A stretch of DNA of 64,000 nucleotides, from positions 35,902-99,901 of IMG/VR virus record IMGVR_UViG_3300003323_000541. The stretch is one strand, 5' to 3'. Origin of the DNA: a virus. This document shows positions 9,016-20,200 of this stretch, piece by piece (the stretch's first letter is position 1; the number at the start of each line of letters is the position of its first letter). The notes under the pieces were generated by a model. The model ran no database searches, was not told where the DNA came from, and saw only the letters and a list, made by a program, of their open reading frames with translations. The position numbers and the translations under genes were made by a program.

Positions 9016-11157
9016 ATGAGAAAGAGACTATATCAATTTGGAGGGAAACAACAAGGGATTGGACCATATAATCAATTTGGTAATACAAGAAAGGTTTTTA
9101 CAGGATATCCTCAGGAAGTAGATGTACCCTTCATTAATAACTGGAATAATTTTCAGAACTGGTTAGGTGAAAAGAAATATGCCGGAGATCCGAGATTAGA
9201 TACAGACGAACAATATCGATCTCAAGTTCTTGGTGAGTTCAATAAGATGAATAATCTTAATTGGACAGATCAGGATATATTAAGAGGACAAAAAGCATTT
9301 AATACATATTATAACTGGGCATCACAGAATAATCCTAATGATCCGGTATTACAAGGTAATCAACCTTTAAAAGAAGAGGGTATACTTGGACAGTATACAT
9401 CTAACAAGAAATATCTCCCAGCAAGACTTGATAGCACAGGATCTAAGCAAAAGATTATACAGCAATTTGGTGGTCCTACCAATCAGCTTAATCAAGATAC
9501 AACAAGGACTAATACAATGTATGTTCCTGATTGGGTTAGAAAAGTAGCAGGCTTTATACCAGGTGCTAATGCAATGATAGATGCTGCTAAAAATAGAGAT
9601 GGCTTAGGTGCTGTAACAGGAGCTTTCCAAACAATAGGATCTTCTGTTGGAGCTGGAATGGGACTAGGGTCTACTATAGGTGGATTTATGGGAGGAAACA
9701 AGAATTCTCCGATGAATATGGAAGCTGCTCAACCTGCAATTTTTCAAATGGGAGGACCTATGTTAACGAAAGTTAATGGACCATCTCATACAGAAGGTGG
9801 TATTCAAATGGGTAACTCAGAGGTTGAAGGTAACGAGGTTGTTCAAAATAAACCTCAGGGAAATAAATATATATATAGCGACTCCATAAGACTACCTGGA
9901 GAAAAGAAAACCATAGCTCAACAAGCTGATTATATTAATAAGAAGCTTGAAATGAGACCTAATGATAGTATAACAAAGAACTGGTCTAGAGTTGAATTAA
10001 AGGATCTTGAGGATGCTCAGGAAGGAGCTAAAATGAATTATATGATGAATAATGTTCCAGGTGTTATGCAGTATGGTGGAGAGCTTTCTAAGTCTGCTCA
10101 AGGATCAATACCTGAAAAGAAAGGACCTGCTCTTATGGAGGGTAATGTGTCCTTTGGTAAAAAAGCGTTAAATTCCATTCGAATGGATGAGGTTAAGCAA
10201 TCTCCGGATCAACCTAATCTTGATAGATATACTTTCTCGGCTGCTTTTGGAACAGCCCGTAAAATGGGACTTAATACATTTCTATATAAAGGAAAGACCT
10301 ATAATACAGGAGCTATAGTACAGCCTCCTGGTACAATGCAGTATGGTGGAGGCATTGATCCGTTAGCCCCTGTTATTCCACAAGGACCAGATACATTAGG
10401 ACTAACTATGGGTGATATGCCTAATTCGATGTCACCTGTTAATTTTACGCCTTCTCAGTTAGCGACTATTCCTAATAGAACTCAATCTCCTGTTGTTCCT
10501 AGTATACCACCAGTTGCAGGAGGTCAAGGAGCTAATCCAATGGTCCCTCAATCTCCTCCTGGAGAATACAATCCTAACTTTGGATTAGGAATTGCAGGTT
10601 CAATGTTTGGTCCTCTGGCTAATATAACAGCAGCAGCTTTCTCTAAAGGCTCATTAATGAATCCTAAAATTCAATATGATCGGATAAATAATAGACCCGC
10701 TGAGGTATTAGCAGAGCAACAAGCAGCTAATCAAACAGCAACATCAAGAGATGCTTTTAGGAACTTATCTCCCACAGCAGGATCTTTCTTGACAAACATG
10801 GGAATTACTTCGACTAATAATGCTGCAGCTTTAGGTAGAAATATAGCTGATATTAATCTGAAAGGTCAGCAAATGAATCAAGGTATTCAGATGCAGGAAA
10901 CTAATATGAACCAAGCTATTACTTCAGGAAATAATGCTATGAGAGATGCTGATAGAGCCCGTAGATGGCAATTAGCCATGGAAGGAGCCGCTGGTATTGG
11001 TAATAACTTAATGGGTATTAACAGAGATATTAATGCTAACAGATCTCAGAATACTGCTCTTAAATTCCTTAACACACCTAACTACAGAATTAAATACGAT
11101 TCTAAAGGTAATCCTGTTGGAATTGAATATATGTCGGGACTTCCTAACAAAGGTTAA
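9016..11157 (+). CDS. Virion cargo-type protein with QMGG/QYGG repeats
   Basis: 713 aa, Gly/Asn/Gln/Met-rich and apparently low in fixed structure. A short motif recurs: FQMGGPML (about residue 243), VMQYGGEL (about 353) and TMQYGGGI (about 438). It contains a conserved-looking stretch GPSHTEGGIQMG followed by EVEGNEVV (about 255-275). Glycine-rich hydrophobic segments (GAGMGLGSTIGGFMGG, about 212-227) resemble membrane-active ejected proteins. It follows the tail protein by one base and precedes the other ejection-type genes, so it is probably packaged and injected with the RNA polymerase; this is inferred from position and composition. Confidence 0.6.
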   Translation: MRKRLYQFGGKQQGIGPYNQFGNTRKVFTGYPQEVDVPFINNWNNFQNWLGEKKYAGDPRLDTDEQYRSQVLGEFNKMNNLNWTDQDILRGQKAFNTYYNWASQNNPNDPVLQGNQPLKEEGILGQYTSNKKYLPARLDSTGSKQKIIQQFGGPTNQLNQDTTRTNTMYVPDWVRKVAGFIPGANAMIDAAKNRDGLGAVTGAFQTIGSSVGAGMGLGSTIGGFMGGNKNSPMNMEAAQPAIFQMGGPMLTKVNGPSHTEGGIQMGNSEVEGNEVVQNKPQGNKYIYSDSIRLPGEKKTIAQQADYINKKLEMRPNDSITKNWSRVELKDLEDAQEGAKMNYMMNNVPGVMQYGGELSKSAQGSIPEKKGPALMEGNVSFGKKALNSIRMDEVKQSPDQPNLDRYTFSAAFGTARKMGLNTFLYKGKTYNTGAIVQPPGTMQYGGGIDPLAPVIPQGPDTLGLTMGDMPNSMSPVNFTPSQLATIPNRTQSPVVPSIPPVAGGQGANPMVPQSPPGEYNPNFGLGIAGSMFGPLANITAAAFSKGSLMNPKIQYDRINNRPAEVLAEQQAANQTATSRDAFRNLSPTAGSFLTNMGITSTNNAAALGRNIADINLKGQQMNQGIQMQETNMNQAITSGNNAMRDADRARRWQLAMEGAAGIGNNLMGINRDINANRSQNTALKFLNTPNYRIKYDSKGNPVGIEYMSGLPNKG

Positions 11158-11198
11158 TAAACGAAACCTTTTAACTAAATTTTCGTTAAGTGAGAGTT

Positions 11199-11408
11199 AT
11201 GAGAATTAATTTATTTAACAGAAGATTTTATTTAGGTAAAAATATAGGCGATTATACTAAACCTGGAAAGCATATCATGTTTAGAACTTGGTCAGATACT
11301 TCTCCAGTGTTTACAGTATATCAAGATAACTACACAGATTTATTGAAATATTTTTGGAAAGTTCTGAAATATAAAATAAATACAAAATACTATAGTATAT
11401 GTCTGTAA
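11199..11408 (+). CDS. Small basic protein, unknown
   Basis: 69 aa from ATG 11199 (a GTG at 11190 is an alternative). Aromatic and basic (INLFNRRFYLGKNIGDYTKPGKHIMF). Its end overlaps the next gene's start by about 10 bases, consistent with coupling inside the structural operon. No domain is recognised; it could be a minor virion protein or a spurious small frame filling the only gap in this operon. Confidence 0.45.
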   Translation: MRINLFNRRFYLGKNIGDYTKPGKHIMFRTWSDTSPVFTVYQDNYTDLLKYFWKVLKYKINTKYYSICL

Positions 11409-13957
11409 GACTTATTTCTCCAACCTCTACACCCTATCAATCTCAGTTTGTTCCACTTCCTGTGGAATTAATGGGAACTCAGCTAGCTCAACATCAACAA
11501 TCATTTGATCAAGCCAGAGCTACTGCTGATGCTACTAATTTCAACTTAGAGGCTGCTCCCTGGAATACTGAGTTTGTAAATGAACTATCTTCTAAGTATA
11601 ATAGTAAGCTATCTGAAATTAGAGATAATCTAATGCAGACTGGTAGTACCAATTATGCGATCACCAAGCTTGGACAGCTAAACAGGGAGTTTCAAAGTGA
11701 TCCTAATGTTAAGTCTACTAAAATGAATTACGACTACTATAAGGAAAATGTTCGTGATTTGATGAAACAACCTTATTGGAGAAGTACATATAGTTCAGCG
11801 TTGAATCCTAATCTTACATGGAAGCAGGTATCTCCTTCAGAGGACATGCCTACGTTCTTATTTGGTCATGAGGTAGATAATGAAATCAGAAAGAACTTAG
11901 AGAACCTTAAACCCAGTATCATATCACAAATGCAAGATGCTGGTTATGATGTAGCTCTTGATCAATTTGGTAGAATAGTGGACTCTGAAGGAAAGATTCT
12001 TCGCGAAGAAGAAGTTCTTGATATGTCCAATCCTTATACACAATCTGCTCTTTCAGGGCTCGTAGAACAATATCAGAACTACGATCAGAGCCCTACAGGA
12101 CAATATCTGCGTTCACATTGGAATATTGGTTCAGAGAATATACCAGAATATATTATGAACCTAGCTAAGCCATATTTCTTCAGAAATAGTAAGACTGCTC
12201 AAACAACTGATAGACATTATGACTGGATTCCTGAGCATCATGGTAAGGGAAGTGGTAGCACCAATCCTCCGGATTACCTGCTTAATATTTCTGAGGTACC
12301 AGAGACAACTGTTACTATTCCTGCATTTGATAACACGTTAAATGCTGTAGTAGAACAGGACTCTCTTATTAAGCATTATGATAATGAGGTGCTTAACACA
12401 GGAGCTCAATTGTTCTCCATGTTAGATCCTCAGACCAGAATTGATATGCTTAAGCAAGCTAATATAGAAGCCAATAGCGACAATCTGGTTAATTTACAGA
12501 ATTACTATCCACAACTAAATAAGGATCAACGAGAGAAGCTCTCAGGAGCTCTTGAGCAACATTTCTTTGGAGATGATAAGAATCCAGGTCTATATAATCA
12601 ATTAGCATCTAGAACTGATCTTTCTCCAAATGAACAGAACCTATTGTATGCTCTTGAAGATTACGGACAGAAGGTAATTGAAAGAGAAGGACTAAAGTCC
12701 GTACAAGAAAGTGATCTTGCTACATGGCAAGGAATGAGTAAGGAAATAGATGACGAATTCCTTAACTCTAAATACAACGGAAATAAATCTGTGAGATCTG
12801 CAATTAGCGACTTCACTGTTAAAACAGACGAAGGTGCTCAGAAATATGATTCATTCCAAAGGCTCAATAAAGCTCTTGGTAGTGAGTTCACAGAAGAAGA
12901 TATAGTAGATTATATAAAGGGTCTGGATAAGGTAGATGGTATTAAGAAAACATTAGACATGTTCTCTGGTGGAGACTATGCATCTAGACAAGTTCCTTTA
13001 TATGTTTCCGATAGGTGGGATAAATATTTAAATAAACACGCTACAGAATTCCAAGGAATAAAAGCTCAATTAGATAATCTAAGAAAAGATTACCGGTCTA
13101 AGTTAGAGAACAAACTCTCAACAGGATATCAATATCAGGAACCTGGTACTTTCCTGGAATATGAAATGAATGAGAATTCTAAGAACATTCCTGGAAGACA
13201 AATGGCTCTTCTATCCCAAAGCTTAGAACCGCTGTCCATTAGTGGTAATATAAATAAACTTGCACAAATGGTTGGTATCCCTGGAGGAGTTGTAGCAGAG
13301 ACTAATAAAAAACAAGGAAATCTTTGGGAGAAGATTCGTGGACAAGCTATTCAAAAGACAGGTAAGGACATGGATTATTCGGAATTCAAGGATGCTAAAA
13401 TAACTAGCGCTAAAATTGAAACCTCCGGTGATGCTACTCCGTCCATGTATGTCACATATGCCTATGATAAAGACAATGATCAGAAGTCTATAACCCTTAA
13501 GCTAGACGCTGAGGACTTAGATAAGAACCTTATTAAGCAACTAGGTTGGGAATCATTGACATATAATCAAGATCCTAATGTACAAGAGAAAGGGGCATTC
13601 CTTTATGCTCTGGGATCATTAGATAATAATAATTGGAAGAAACTTCGTCAGCTCCAATCTAGGACACTTTCTAAGAGTGGGGCGGGTGAATATAACAATG
13701 TATCAACAAACATCGCTGTAGATGGCTTAAATTTCGTTGTAACGAAGTCTCAGGGACCTGACGGAAATAACGTATACAGACTACATAATGCTAATACACC
13801 TAATCAATCATTTACATTTAAAAACATGAATGAGGTAGTTTCTACCCTTGGTGTAGCATTAGGTAACAACACAGCATATAACCAACTACAGAGCAATGGA
13901 GGTGGCTCCATGGGGGAGCCCCTAGGTCAGGGAACCGTTTGGACTCCCGACAAGTAA
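11399..13957 (+). CDS. Large virion cargo/ejection protein
   Basis: 852 aa, mostly alpha-helical and hydrophilic with no enzymatic motif seen. The N-terminus (MSVRLISPTSTPYQSQFVPLP) is Pro/Ser/Thr-rich and the remainder has helices with regular charge. It sits between the QYGG-repeat protein and the giant RNAP gene, the place where crAss-like phages keep proteins that travel inside the capsid. A peptidase-like frame overlaps its last 19 bases. Cargo function is an inference from order. Confidence 0.6.
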   Translation: MSVRLISPTSTPYQSQFVPLPVELMGTQLAQHQQSFDQARATADATNFNLEAAPWNTEFVNELSSKYNSKLSEIRDNLMQTGSTNYAITKLGQLNREFQSDPNVKSTKMNYDYYKENVRDLMKQPYWRSTYSSALNPNLTWKQVSPSEDMPTFLFGHEVDNEIRKNLENLKPSIISQMQDAGYDVALDQFGRIVDSEGKILREEEVLDMSNPYTQSALSGLVEQYQNYDQSPTGQYLRSHWNIGSENIPEYIMNLAKPYFFRNSKTAQTTDRHYDWIPEHHGKGSGSTNPPDYLLNISEVPETTVTIPAFDNTLNAVVEQDSLIKHYDNEVLNTGAQLFSMLDPQTRIDMLKQANIEANSDNLVNLQNYYPQLNKDQREKLSGALEQHFFGDDKNPGLYNQLASRTDLSPNEQNLLYALEDYGQKVIEREGLKSVQESDLATWQGMSKEIDDEFLNSKYNGNKSVRSAISDFTVKTDEGAQKYDSFQRLNKALGSEFTEEDIVDYIKGLDKVDGIKKTLDMFSGGDYASRQVPLYVSDRWDKYLNKHATEFQGIKAQLDNLRKDYRSKLENKLSTGYQYQEPGTFLEYEMNENSKNIPGRQMALLSQSLEPLSISGNINKLAQMVGIPGGVVAETNKKQGNLWEKIRGQAIQKTGKDMDYSEFKDAKITSAKIETSGDATPSMYVTYAYDKDNDQKSITLKLDAEDLDKNLIKQLGWESLTYNQDPNVQEKGAFLYALGSLDNNNWKKLRQLQSRTLSKSGAGEYNNVSTNIAVDGLNFVVTKSQGPDGNNVYRLHNANTPNQSFTFKNMNEVVSTLGVALGNNTAYNQLQSNGGGSMGEPLGQGTVWTPDK

Positions 13958-14280
13958 ACTTTAAATCTGATAAAGAGAGGGAACAATTACCTTCTTTTGT
14001 TAAAGAAAAGATTGAAAATTTACCAGTAGATATTCCTTTTACAATCACAGAAACCTTTAGAACAAAAGAGGAATACGATAATTTAAAGAAACAAGGATAC
14101 GAAGTATCAGAAGATTATAACGATCATTCAAGAGCAATAGACGTTCGAACTGATGAACAAGGACATACATTCGTAAAATGGTTAATGAATGATGGAAAAG
14201 AATGGTCTAAGAATAATGTTAAAGAAATAAGAAGACACGGAAAAAAAGGAACAGATCACTACCACATAGTATTTAAATAA
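13939..14280 (+). CDS. M15-type D-Ala-D-Ala peptidase-like protein
   Basis: 113 aa if started at TTG 13939. Motifs fit the zinc peptidase M15 fold: TETFRT, then DHSRAIDVR (the SxHxxxxAxD-type zinc site) and DHYHIVF (the HxH-type second zinc site) at the C-terminus. Such enzymes cut peptidoglycan peptides and serve as endolysins or as tail-associated wall hydrolases. No ATG exists before the domain, and the frame overlaps the end of the 852-aa protein, so it is started by TTG with translational coupling or made by some recoding event. Its place inside the virion operon suggests a particle-associated wall hydrolase used at entry. Confidence 0.65.
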   Translation: MDSRQVNFKSDKEREQLPSFVKEKIENLPVDIPFTITETFRTKEEYDNLKKQGYEVSEDYNDHSRAIDVRTDEQGHTFVKWLMNDGKEWSKNNVKEIRRHGKKGTDHYHIVFK

Positions 14281-14290
14281 CAGCGATTAT

Positions 14291-17200
14291 ATGTTTGAAT
14301 TAGACGAACTAGGTAATCCTATTATTGATCCACTGACTGGTAAACCTAAAGTATCAATGAGCTCCATGCAGGGTATAACCCCAGGAGCCTCTAATCAGAG
14401 TTCAATTGTTGATAAAGGTAAAAGCTTGTTTTTGGGCAATATAGGCGAGGAGTTGGGAGTCGAAAGTTATGATCAGCAGTTTGCTGATAGACTATACCAA
14501 CCCTCATTAACTTTCTCTGAGCAACGCACAGGAGATGAAGTTAAAGAAAGAGCAGAGTATGATCAAAAAAAGAAAAACGATCTATACTTTGACACGGATC
14601 TAAATGAGCAAAAAGCTTTTAACCAGACAGGAATGGACCAATTGGCTAATGGTTTAGCCAAAGCTTTCGGAATTGCTGGTACTACATTTGCAGAATCACT
14701 AGGAGGACTACCTATTGGTCTATACAACGTAGCTGTTAGTGGAGGACAAGGATCTGCTTTTTACGATAATGATTTTACTCAGACTCTTGATTCATTCAAT
14801 GAATGGATGAAAGAGCAATTCCCTAACTATTATTCATCTGCAGAACAAAAGCTTGGATTAGGTGAGTCGTTACTTACCACCAACTTCTGGGGTGATAAAT
14901 TCGGTAATGGTTTAGGATATATGGCCGGTTCTGTACTGGCTGCTATGGCTACAAGAGGTTTATCTCTTGGGTCCAATTTAACTAAGAGTACTCAAATACT
15001 ACGAGCTCTTGGTAAAGACTACGCTAAAATTCAAAGAGCTTTACAGGTGGGTAACCTTGTTCAGAAGGAAGCCCAAATAGTTAACCTTGGTAATAAGATT
15101 GATAAACTTATTGCTACAGGTGTTTCTGCTATTGGTGAATCTTCTGTAGAAGCTCGTAGCACAAGAAATGATATCATTCAAGATCTTACTACTAAACGCG
15201 ATAGCGGGGATCCCAGATATTCATGGATGACCGATAATGATATAATTAGAGAAGCTGATACAGCCGGTAATTTATCATTTGGTCTTAATATGGCTTTGGT
15301 AGGATCATCTAACTTTGTTCAGTTTGGTAAACTGTTCTCTAATAAATATGATGTTGCTCGTAGATTGATAGCAGATAATGTTGTCAAAGAAGGTTCTGAA
15401 TACTTAGTCCGTCCTTCTACAATGAAAAATGTTTTCAATATAGCTAAATCTCCGTTTGTTGAAGCATTTCAAGAAGGAGCTCAGTATTGGACTGAACAAA
15501 CACTATCAGATTATTTTGAGAATGGAACAAGAGGAACCGATTACGCTAAACAGTTTTTACAATCTTCTGTTAAGGGATTAGAAGAAACATTAGGGTCCAG
15601 AGAAGGACAAGAGTCCATGCTTTTGGGTGGGATCTTAGGTGGGCTATTTGGAGGTATAGGAGCAGTTAAAGAAAATTCCGATAAGAAGAAAAAGGAATTT
15701 GCTACAGCTAATTACCTAAATCAATTTGGTGACCTTGAGTCCATTAAACCATTAGTTCAATCTTTAGCTAATCATAATGGATATCAGACCACACTAGAGA
15801 ACTCTCTATTAACTGATGATCAGTTCAATTATGAGAATGCTAAGTTTGGACAGACGTTTAATTATATCCAATCAAGAATAGACGCAGGTAGATTTGATCT
15901 ATTGGAAGATGAGCTTAACGCTTATTCACAATTACCTAAGGATGAATTCGAATCTACATTTTCAACTGAACTTAAAGCAGGAGAAACACCTGCTAACAGG
16001 GTAGCTTCAATAAAGAAATTAGCATACAGATTAGATGAAATATCTGATATGATGGATACAAGATTCCCTGATGTCCCTTCATATCTGAGAAACGGCATGA
16101 AGTATGCCTTAGCGACCACAGAGAATATTGATAATCGTATATCTGATATATCCAATCAGATTGCTAATTACACTGGATATATTCCCTCTGGTGCTGATGT
16201 TGCTCTATACAATAGTATACAAAAAGATGTTAAAGAAAAGATTTCTTCTTTAGTCAGGGACTGGAGAGATGAAGTAGATTTTGATAAAAGAATCGACATA
16301 GAGAACCAGATAAAGAAACTAGCTCGAACAAACGTAGAGATCACCAAAAAGAAATTACCTCAGCTTACTAAAGGAGCCGTAGGTACGAGCTTCGATGATG
16401 CGGTAGAGTTAGGTACTTTCCTTAATTTCTTCAATCGTCTCGATCAATTTATCCAAGAGAATCCTCACATATCTGATGATCTGGTTAAGAAGGTAAATGA
16501 TATTACCAAGCTTCAACAAAGAAGGGAACAGTTTATTAAAGACTACAAAGATCTTGTAACTGAACAAGGTCAGCGTAAGATGAAGAAAAAGATAGAAGAA
16601 GCTATCGCTCGTATCACTGACCCTACTGTAAAACCAAGACTTTCCAATCTTTCTTCGGAGGATTATCTTGATTATGAAAATAATAGATTAGGATACATTA
16701 AAGACAATCGTCTTGAGCTCTATAAGAATACTTTGAACAATAGTTCTAAATTTGCAGAAGATATTTCATTAGCATCAACTAAGGACCAAAAAGAACAGAT
16801 TGGTAATGAAATGATGAAGCAAGGGGTTTATATTGACCCTGATCTTAAGAAACAATTAACTGATGTTCATAAAAGCGAAGAAGATCGTTTAAATGAACTT
16901 GGCGATCGTTTACAGCAAATAGCTCAACAAGGTACTCCCGGCTTTGACGAAGAAGGAGAAGAAACCAGTATATATACTCCCGAGCAGGAATTAGAGGTAG
17001 ATTCTATCACTAAAGAGATGGAGGCTCTTGAAGCTCAACAACAACGTAACAGAGATTTCATTAATCGTATGGAATCTTATTCTGTGGCTCAGCAAGAGGT
17101 TGAATTAACTGATGGAGAGCTTAGAATTAAGATTGCTAAAGAATTTATAGATAAGTCCAATGGTATCTTACAGAACTTTGAATTAGATGAGGACTATCAG

Positions 17201-20200
17201 GATATTAATTCAGTTAAGGATCAAATAGGCGAATTAAAGGCCCTTAGAGCTATTTTCTCCAAGAGGACAGATGAATCCCTTACTAAAGAAGAGAAAGTCT
17301 CTGTAATAGCTTCTATTGACTCTGTATTGGAAAAATTAGATAATATCAAAGATGAGATTGAAAAAAGGATTGAGAATCGCGAGAGAACTAATACTGAGCT
17401 TTGGGAGCAAACAAGTGTGGGAACCTTTTCTCAACTTGGTTATGATCTGGATAATAATATGGTTAATAATGAACCATTGTATAATATTATCAGAACTCCG
17501 ATTGATGCTGTTGATCTTGGATTGGTTGATAATATATTAAGCAGAAGTAAACAAGATAAGAATGTAGTTCTTGCTGATTACATCAAGCAAAAATTATCGG
17601 AGTATACCAAAGGAGATAAGAAAGCATTTATTGCTCAGATTGATTCTATATACAATGAGATATACGATGATGTAATTGAAAGTAAAAGAATTCAGTCCAG
17701 AGACTTTTCCAATAAGGATAAAATCATATCACAATATAAGTTAAATCCAAAAAGAGGATTCAATGAACTATTAAAGATAATCAGAGATCAGATGGATCTT
17801 GAGGTGGACAGTCCATTCTCTGTGTTCATCAAAGATCAGAATCTTCCTAAATTCAGAAGAGCAATCCAGAAACAAGATAGGACCGATTCAGTTGTTTCTT
17901 CTGAAGAGATCATAAATATAATCGATAATCATCAGAGGTTATCTGATCTGTATGATCTTAAAACAGATATAAACAGTGACTACTCTATTATACAGGAGAT
18001 ACTAGATGAACAGTCTATAGCATCTAAACTAAAGGAGGGAGATCTTGTACCATCTAAACAACAGTTAATAGCAATAAGAGAAACAGTGAAGTGGTATTTC
18101 ACTTCAAAAGAAAATGAAGCATTTAAGAATTGGGCATATCTTAAAGGAACAGCAGGTACGGGTAAAAGCTCTGTCATCTCCACATGGGTTAAAAAGCTTA
18201 TCAATCTTAATAATGCTGAAATATATGGAGTGGGACATAATGATATTTCGTCGGAGAATATCAACCGTCTTCTTGGAACTTCTGCTAAAACTTCTATTGC
18301 GGACCTCTTAGGTAAACTTCGTGATAACAGTCTGTCTGATAAAACAAAACTGATTATATTAGATGAGGTCGCTGCTCTTTCTACAAGAGAATTAATTGAA
18401 ATTGACAATGCCCTTATTGCTCATAATAAATGGAGATTGGATAACAAAAAGAATCAAGTTAAGATTCTTTCCTTAGGAGATCCTAATCAAATAACCAAAT
18501 ATCCGACTCCTCCTATAGAGAATTCATCTGAGTCATTTGGTGAACAAGGTACACTGTACTCCACTGAAGATTTTATTAATATAACCAATATATCTCCATT
18601 AACTATTGTCTATAGGACAGATGTAGCTCCTATCACGGAATTCGCAAATAAATTCCTGCAGAAGAAGCTTGACGTTAGAAGTGAACCTGTGTATGTTACA
18701 TCTAATGTAAGTAATATAGATACAGCTGTGGCTTCTACGGGTGTTTATGGAGCCAAGGAATTTAAAAAAGATCTATTAAGGTATCTTAACAATCAAACAT
18801 TAACCGATGGTAAGAAACGGGTGGTGATTGTTAATCCTGAAGATATCGATAGTTACAAAAATTTTATAGCTAATGCAGGAATAGATTTATCTAAAATCGA
18901 AGTAATAGATCCTGTAGATGCACAAGGTCGGACCATTGATGAAGTATTCCTTTCCTTAGAATCTAAAGGGAGCGTAAGATCTACTGTATTCTATAATCCT
19001 CAAATGTATGTATCCTCATCCAGAGCTAAAACATTCTTGATGATTGGAGAGCTTAATACAATAAATGTATTTGATGCTGATGTTGCTGCTAAAAAAGAGG
19101 ATAGATCAAAAGAGAATACCCAGAGATTAAATAACTTCAAAGAGGACAGAGATAAAGAAAAAGAATTACTCTCTGATCAGATAGGTAATCAAACGGCGAA
19201 AAAGACCTTTGCTCAGAAAACTGAGGAAACGAACCCTAAGAAGGATGATCAGGTAAAAGATCCTACAGAAATAGAGAAAGAAGAAGATTTTGAGGTAACA
19301 CAGGAAGAAATAGAATTAGCTATATCTTCTCACGAAACTAATGACGATATTCAATCTATTGAGCAATCAGATGTAATGCAAGAGCCTCTTGCTAATGTAA
19401 AAGTATCTGAAGGAAAAAAAGCTCATATATTATCTGAACCTACATCATCTTCCATAGCTAAAGAAAATACCCCAGGTGTTAAAGCAGGTGATAATGTCTT
19501 GTTTATAAAGGTTCGTGATACTAATATTGATAACACTAAAGATGTTATAAAGGTTGTCCAAAAAGCTGAAGAAGAGGATGAATACAGGATAGTTGCTGTA
19601 TTAAATAACAATGAGCTTAACGGTCCATTTTCGTTCCTTCGGTCCATGTTATCAACAGATAGTAAAAGAACTATAGTTGAACCTATTAGAACAGAGTCTG
19701 GTAATATAGTTATCAGAAAGTCTAATATCGATCCTGTATATAAATCAAAAGTAGTCTCAGCAAGAACTTTAAGTTACGATTATTCTTCAGAATCAGTTCC
19801 ACTATCTCAAGAAGAAAAAGAACGGACCATTGATAAATTCATGGACACCTTCTTCAGAAAAGAGCGTAGACCTCAAGGACTTCGTTATAAGGTTGAGATG
19901 TATACCAATAATGATATCAAGAAGCTTAGGAATAATAACAAGATTCCTGATGAGTTCATAGTGGACCCTGGTGTTCCATATATCCACATAACAAGTCCTA
20001 AAGCAAAAGGATCTAAATCCTTTGTGACTAAAGATCAATTCATCAGACTATCTCCTGCTAAATATAATATCAATAAGCATTCAGAGTTATTTACCCCTCT
20101 GCAGGATTTTATTTCTCTAGCATCTGATCTTGAAAATATTACAAAGCAATCTATAGGTGATCCTCTATTTAATAAAGCAATCAGAGACGTTGCCAATGGA

